Origin: Nymphaea colorata
Taxonomy: Eukaryota > Streptophyta > Magnoliopsida > Nymphaeales > Nymphaeaceae
Assembly: GCF_008831285.2 (NCBI RefSeq)
Contig: NC_045142.1
Location: forward strand, 6,930,608-6,994,607
Length of the DNA stretch: 64,000 nucleotides
Direction of reading: 5' to 3'
The translations under genes and the position numbers were made by a program. The notes under the pieces were generated by a model. The model had not been told where the DNA came from. It searched no databases and was given only the letters and a program-made list of their open reading frames with translations. Shown one piece after another: positions 58,230 through 64,000 of this stretch (positions within the stretch are counted from its first letter, which is position 1; the number at the start of each line of letters is the position of its first letter).

Positions 58230-58627
58230 TATCTCAGACCATTTCAAACTTCAAAGCCTTGTTTTTCAATTACACTTCTTCAACATTTTTAATTTTTTTC
58301 CTTCATATGGGGCGTTCTAGATTATATGCTAAAAACCATAGTGAAAACCAGTTTTTTAATGAAGTTTTAAAAAATGATTTTTATGTTTGGATGATACATA
58401 TAAGACACCGTTTTTTTTCCCATAAAGCAAAAAAAAGTAAACAAATTTCCAAACTCTTTGACTTTCGTACAATATGTCCAATAAAATATGAGCCGTCATT
58501 ACGTTTCCTTCAAAAAAAAATTTGTTCATCTACATGTCAAATGAGTTTTTTTTTTTCCTTTTTCCAAAGCAAATATGATTATGAACTAATGTTTTCCTTA
58601 ATTAACTAATGTTTTCACTGTTGTAAA
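58230..58627. other. Intergenic, no gene seen
   Basis: Very AT-rich. The 116-codon frame at 58,259-58,609 consists largely of Phe, Lys, Ser and Asn from A/T runs and has no recognisable motif. Confidence 0.45.
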
Positions 58628-59099
58628 TAAGGGTTGGCACTGTATCATTTGCACACTGAGAGTAGCCAACTCGAGCTCCACTCGAACTTGCTCGAAAAAC
58701 TCGGCTCCTACTCGACTCGCTTATAAAGGAGCTGAGTTTGAGCTTATAAAGATATTTGAAATTATAAATGAGTCGAGTTTGAGTTTCAGAAACTCGACTG
58801 GACTCACAATATTCCATATAATACTGCCAAAACCAATTCACCAGTTTATCTTTTAGCAAATTTTCAAAGGTGACACTAGTTTAACGCTTACACAAGTTTA
58901 ACGAGTTGCTTGATTTAATGCTTACATGAGTTAATGCTTTTAAGAATTAACACGTATACAAGTTAAATGAGTTAAACGAGTCGAATTCGAGCTCAGTTTT
59001 GTGCAGTCCAGTCGAGCTCAAACTTGTTATAAGGAGCTGGAGTTTTTTTATTCAAGGTGAGCTCAAGTTCAGGTTCGTCTCGGCTCGTGTGCAGCCCTA
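58628..59099. mobile_element. Probable hAT-like element (GAGTCGAG type), decayed
   Basis: It ends CTCGGCTCGTGTGCAGCCCTA, whose reverse reading TAGGGCTGCACACGAGCC is the familiar terminus of this group. The left end TAAGGGTTGGCAC is a weaker match. The interior has GAGTCGAGTTTGAG, CTCGAACTTGCTCG, AACGAGTCGAATTCGAGCTC and similar words. Flanking 8-mers do not match, so the left boundary may be wrong or the element may be truncated. Related to the insertion at 47,063-47,862. Confidence 0.5.
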
Positions 59100-59743
<644 letters not shown>

Positions 59744-59905
59744 TTGAGAAGAATAACTGCAAATAACCGGGAAAAACAAAATCAGGTATCAAAGAAATCA
59801 GGAAAAATGAAGAACTTGGAAATGTTTTGTTCTTGCACTTTGTTTCCATCGGTCTCCAAAATGAAAATGGCATCCAACATGTATTCTTGTTTTGTCCACT
59901 ATAAG

Positions 59906-59907
<2 letters not shown>

Positions 59908-59948
<41 letters not shown>
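59908..59948. repeat. (AT)n microsatellite
   Basis: About 40 bases of uninterrupted TA/AT repeats. Confidence 0.97.
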
Positions 59949-59951
<3 letters not shown>

Positions 59952-60530
59952 AGCTTCGAGTCATATTTTTTTCATTTAACTTTATATATAATAAAATTGA
60001 TCAAACAGCTTACAATTAGTACACATAGTATACAAGTTCGTTACATGCATGCGTCTACATCTCAATTTTGAGAAAGCAAATATGGTATGAAGAAAACAAT
60101 AAATACAGAAATTCATTTATCTTATACCTAACCATTTCATACACGATCTAGAGGAACATCTTAGTCAGAATATAAAATACAAAAATAAAATCAATGCAAG
60201 AGTGTTGAGCCAAGTTCATCTCTGTGACTCTCAAAAATGATCCGATCTCAAGGTGTCTCAGAGTTGCTTTATTTAAAGGTCCATCGAGTTTCAAACACGG
60301 ACATAAACTGTAACCGTGTCCGCGTGTGCATATGAAATTACTCCCACACTTAATACGTGCGTCACAGTCTACACTTCTCGACGAACATTTGTCCACATAT
60401 ATTGGACCACCAAACTTGAAATAATGACTTTATATAATATATGTATATAGATATATAATATAATATGGTCCAATTGATCTCACCCCTTCCTGTACCTTGC
60501 TTTCATTTGTATATTTGAAAGGTCCTACGA
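59949..60530. other. Intergenic, no gene seen
   Basis: AT-rich sequence with short ATATAT runs near 60,430-60,465. Confidence 0.5.
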
Positions 60531-60558
60531 ATATATATATATATATATATATATATAG

Positions 60559-60593
<35 letters not shown>
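60531..60593. repeat. (AT)n(GA)n compound microsatellite
   Basis: 27 bases of AT repeats, then AGAGCGAGAG, then GA repeats to 60,593. A single C interrupts the GA part. Confidence 0.96.
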
Positions 60594-60596
<3 letters not shown>

Positions 60597-61122
60597 TCTG
60601 GGCATGTCATGCACACGCGTACGACATATATTGACTTTTATTATAAAAAACTTGGGAATGAGTTACACAAGTAAAGTAAAGGTGACTTAGCGAGTCAATG
60701 TTCTGCTTTCTTAATTAACTTTTTAAAACAAGTAATGTTAAAGTCACCATTGCCCTTAATAAGGTTTAGTAAAGCCCACTTCTTCTTGAAGTATTAGTAC
60801 AAAAGAAGATGCAACTTTTCGGTATAGTCTCGTTCAAAAATATATCTCGTTTCAATGTAATTGATGGTAATGAACCTAAGAATATAAATCCATTAAATTG
60901 CGGAGCTTGCACGCATTTTCATTGCTCTTTATCAACTTTTTTGTGATTAAGTTTTCTAGTTTGAAATTGTTCGACCAGTTTTCGGGGTCGTGAGTAGGAA
61001 GAATATTTCATCCTAACTACGACTAACCGAATATCCGTCCTTTTAGGTATTGCTACAAGGTTTAGAGTTGCATGAGTGCATAGGATGGATAGACCATGTT
61101 ACACATTACAGGGATTATCACT
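60594..61122. other. Intergenic, no gene seen
   Basis: AT-rich; contains CACACGCGTACG near 60,611. No coding or structural signal. Confidence 0.5.
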
Positions 61123-61130
61123 ACTCTTTT

Positions 61131-61320
61131 CAAGGGCGGAGCCAAAAAATTTTCATGAAGGGGGATGAATTAAAGTTTTTAAATTTTGATTAAGGCCGAA
61201 ATATTATTTTTCAAAATTCTTATATAAAACAAGTGAAATTTTCTAAAATTTACATGTAAATTAAAAAAAAATTGAGGTGGGGCTACGGCGCATGTAGGCC
61301 CTACCTTGGCTCTCTCCCTG
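61131..61320. mobile_element. hAT-like MITE, 190 bp (GGGCGGAGCCA type)
   Basis: The left end CAAGGGCGGAGCCAA and the right end read on the minus strand, CAGGGAGAGAGCCAA, are imperfect inverted repeats of the widespread plant CAGGGGCGGAGCCA type. The flanking 8-mers ACTCTTTT (61,123-61,130) and ACTCTTCC (61,321-61,328) match at 6 of 8. The interior contains the usual AAATTTT runs and a GGTGGGGCTACGGCGC block near the right end. No coding capacity. Confidence 0.68.
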
Positions 61321-61328
61321 ACTCTTCC

Positions 61329-61876
61329 CAAGTATATCTTTTCTCTTTTGCCCCACAAAGAAGTCAATTGTAGTGACAAGTTTCTAATTCTTAGACTATT
61401 TTTATTGAAAAGATCAACAGTGATAATTTTTATTGATTGTATCAATTCGATGACAAAATTTGGTCGCCAGGTAAATCATGGAATGTAAAGATGTCATCAA
61501 GTTTAATAATATATAGAACGCAGCTTTTGTTTGACTACGAAACATAAATGCTCAGAAATTGCTAACGTAAATTGTTTTCAGATGTGCAAATTTAATTGGA
61601 AAATTTCTGTCAAAGGTTATATTTTTACATTTTATATTAAAATTTGTACTATGTTATACTTAAATTGTTCGCATAATGCTTTTCAAAACTATAGTTCTCT
61701 TTAAAGTTTTTTAGTAGTTATGCCTTCCACGTAGGGAGAGTTTATCTTCTAATCTACTTTTCTTTATTACTGATTTTAACTTCTCGTGAAACTGACCTTG
61801 ATTTCCTTCATTTATATAACCAAAGTCTGTTTACAGTTTTCTAATTTATTTATGACAACTTAATATGTTCTTGCAC
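61329..61876. other. Intergenic, no gene seen
   Basis: AT-rich; no repeat or gene signal beyond short frames. Confidence 0.5.
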
Positions 61877-61884
61877 ATCTTAAT

Positions 61885-62350
61885 TAGGGATTTCAATATA
61901 TACGACTTGAATAATAAATCCGATCTAACCTTTACAAAAAAAAAAAAAAAAATCAATGTGAAAAAAAATATAATATCTGAGTAAGAAATCAAGTCAAATT
62001 AAGATTTAAGAAATAACATCCAATCAAATTAGTATTCAGATTTGGATGTGTATAAATATCTGATCGGATTCGGATCAGATTTAGGTTGAAATCATATTTC
62101 TTTTTAACTAAATAACTTACATCCAATGCTTGTACACTTTGAAAATTAGTCAAATTTGGTTCAAAATTCATATTTTGATATGAATATAAAATTGGATTCA
62201 GATCAAAATCGAATTGTAAAATTGGATTTCGAATTATGATTCAGATATAACTTTTTTTTGTTCATATTTAAATTCGAATATGTGAACATCCGAAAAAAAG
62301 GATATGGTTAAGCATATATTTAATTCAAACCCGATCCACTGATATCCCTA
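61885..62350. mobile_element. hAT-like MITE, 466 bp, with target duplication
   Basis: Ends TAGGGATTTCAATATATACG and, read from the minus strand, TAGGGATATCAGTGGATCGG. The flanking 8-mers ATCTTAAT (61,877-61,884) and ATGTTAAT (62,351-62,358) match at 7 of 8. The interior is rich in words such as GATTTGGAT, GATTCAGATC and GGATTCGGATC in both orientations. No coding frame of note; the 60-codon minus frame inside it is incidental. Confidence 0.72.
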
Positions 62351-62358
62351 ATGTTAAT

Positions 62359-63213
62359 GCTTTTAATAAATCTCAAATTAAATTAGCATCCATGTGTCAA
62401 AAGATGAAAACAAATAGGTTGGATCTCTCACCACAGGGTAAAACCACTTACATATAATATTATAATATGATTGTATTGTATTTGTCCTGGAGCTTTGCAA
62501 GGAGAAGTATTTGCTAAGATAGTTTATTAGTTTCCATGAAAATTAAAATTGGCACATTAGGTGTTTTTTATATGAGAAATGGTTGGCATTTTATCATTTA
62601 TGGAGACGTTTTGTCTCGTTCCAATTTTGACATTATTTGCATGGTGGGGGTTGTCTTCCCTTTTTTGCATCAAGGGTTTTTTTTTCTTTTTATGTTCCAA
62701 ACACATGTCATGTGTTGAGGGGCGTAATGTATAAACTGCTACATTCTTTTAAATGTCATTATAAGAAAAACAAATGATGGAGACGTAAATGAAAAGTTAA
62801 CTTAAAAGTTAAAAGTGTGATCTTTTAAAAAATTCCTTTTTCTTATAAAAAAATATTTGTAATTATGGTGTAAATTAATTTTTTAAGTTTATGTCAACAT
62901 TTTTCATCGACCAGACTTCATGTTTATACAACATTCTATAAGATCAAGCAATTATTTGTAATTTCTCGAACATTAGGTAGTCATAGGCAAACAGATCAAA
63001 TTGGTTATTTTCAAGTTCCTCCCTTTTTTACTTCCAATGTTTTTTGTCATTCTTTTTTTTGCTAAAGATTAAGTAAAAGCATGAGTTTTACCCTCAAAGC
63101 AAAGGGCCTTCATCACAGTATGATATATGACTTTATTGGGATGCTTTCTTATATCATGTTATCTTGATAAAGACCGATTTTTTTTTTAGTTGAGCCAACC
63201 AAATGATCAAGCA
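62359..63213. other. Intergenic, no gene seen
   Basis: AT-rich with poly(T) runs near 62,683 and 63,051. No supported gene. Confidence 0.5.
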
Positions 63214-63300
63214 CTTCTTTGTGTTTGATTTGAGTATGAAAAGCCGTACAAAAACGACAAGTTTCCCTTAATGCACAGTAAAATTCCTATGCAGGACCTA
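63214..63300. mobile_element. Fragment of the Tourist-like MITE family
   Basis: CTTTGTGTTTGATTTGAG ... AAAAGCCGTACAAAAACG ... GTTTCCCTTAATGCACAGTA ... GCAGGACCTA matches the right ~85 bases of the element at 54,719-54,944. The left part is absent. Confidence 0.62.
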
Positions 63301-64000
63301 AAGGACCCGAAGCAACACCATGAGGCCAAAGGTCTCTCTTCCAAGAGATGGAAAAAAAAAAAACTCCTTAGAAAAAGAAAAAAATTAAGGTTATAGGAAG
63401 TGAAGCTCAACAGCAAACAAGGCGATGATTGACCTTTTCACTTATATGAGACATAGTTGGCTCTGATTTCTAGCTATAACCATTTGGATAATTGAACAAA
63501 CATTGTAAAATAATGGTTCATATGATGGTTTGTCGAGTGCTTGGGCAAACTTCTCTTTTAATTCGAAAGGTAAACCCCTAAACAAAAACAAATTTGGATT
63601 GAAAATTTTGTTTATTTAGAGGAAATCACCTTTGATCATAAACCCCTCAAGGCCATACTCTTATGCTTCAAAAGAAACCAAGTAAAACAAGCAAAGTATC
63701 TCTTCTTGTCGAATTGAAACGTAATTGATTTTTTAATGAATGTACGCACAGAGGATTAAGGATTAACTTTAACATTCATATATGAAGAAGAAGAAGATCA
63801 AGAGCTCAATAGTGCAGTTGACATTACTACCAACATAATTTAGCAAAGGTCTATCAAGCTTGCCACAATCCAATGCAATCCTGCTGGGGGAAGGCCCCCG
63901 ACCATTTTATTAAATATGCACAAAAGATACAAAAGAGTGGAAGGAATGTACACAATACACAAAAGAAAAAACGTCACTTATGAAAAAACCTAAGTGACAA
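63301..64000. other. Intergenic to window end
   Basis: AT-rich. GAAGAAGAAGAAGATC lies near 63,784. GGGGGAAGGCCCCC (63,886-63,899), followed by CCATTTTATTAAATATGC, is reminiscent of a reversed retroelement 3' end, but no coding part is visible in the window. Confidence 0.4.

Noticed and set aside
63886-63965. Reversed LINE or other retroelement 3' end (GGGGGAAGGCCCCC then ATTTTATTAAATATGC)
   Set aside because: The resemblance is only general. No coding part, poly(A) boundary or target duplication can be seen before the window ends.

Overview
The window is nuclear plant DNA, almost certainly from a flowering plant. Evidence: AT-rich intergenic sequence with long (AT)n, (GT)n and (GA)n tracts; several short hAT-like and Tourist-like inverted-repeat elements; decayed reverse transcriptase of the plant L1 type; and plant-style TATAAATAGA boxes. 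The species cannot be told from the sequence. I see no rRNA, tRNA or CRISPR locus and no intact gene of known function.

Positions 1-41,935 (two thirds of the window) are a head-to-tail array of a ~5.85 kb unit. It comprises one short rearranged copy (U0, 1-1,742) and seven long copies (U1-U7); a diverged, truncated copy (U8) lies at 41,936-45,265. Order within a unit: a (CT)n/CACA tract; a (GA)n/(TG)n tract; a TATA box; a CT-rich block; one arm and the central hairpin of a large foldback; a 40-bp hairpin; a ~665-bp decayed LINE reverse-transcriptase fragment; AT-rich sequence; and a 3' block with a second TATA-like box on the minus strand. Long copies are nearly identical by eye. U0, U1 and U7 carry extra junctions with short shared bases, inverted pieces or local triplications. 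U5 contains a 100-N gap hiding about 2.2 kb. U4 and the start of U5 carry scattered one-base deletions that look like sequencing error.

From ~40,640 the copy quality falls sharply. The edge (40,640-45,265) lacks blocks that every array unit has, and U8 carries the complete foldback where array units have LINE sequence, so it probably resembles the ancestral state. A second foldback copy (46,795-48,535) is split by an ~800-bp hAT-like element. Between the two foldbacks is the only plausible protein gene, a 157-codon unrecognised ORF at 46,053-46,526 with a good splice acceptor just upstream.

Positions 48,540-64,000 are intergenic. They hold four short elements with readable ends (49,559-49,875; 54,719-54,944; 61,131-61,320; 61,885-62,350), two GAGTCGAG-type hAT-like elements, a CTCGGCAATGGC-repeat region resembling CACTA ends, a 170-bp inverted repeat around a MITE, and many microsatellites. 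A reverse-oriented diverged relative of the array unit's TATA segment lies at 51,735-51,985, so that segment belongs to a dispersed family.

No pathway can be reconstructed. The biological interest is the array itself: a macrosatellite-like amplification in which each unit joins a TATA box, a long hairpin and a dead LINE fragment, with its less homogenised edge preserved.
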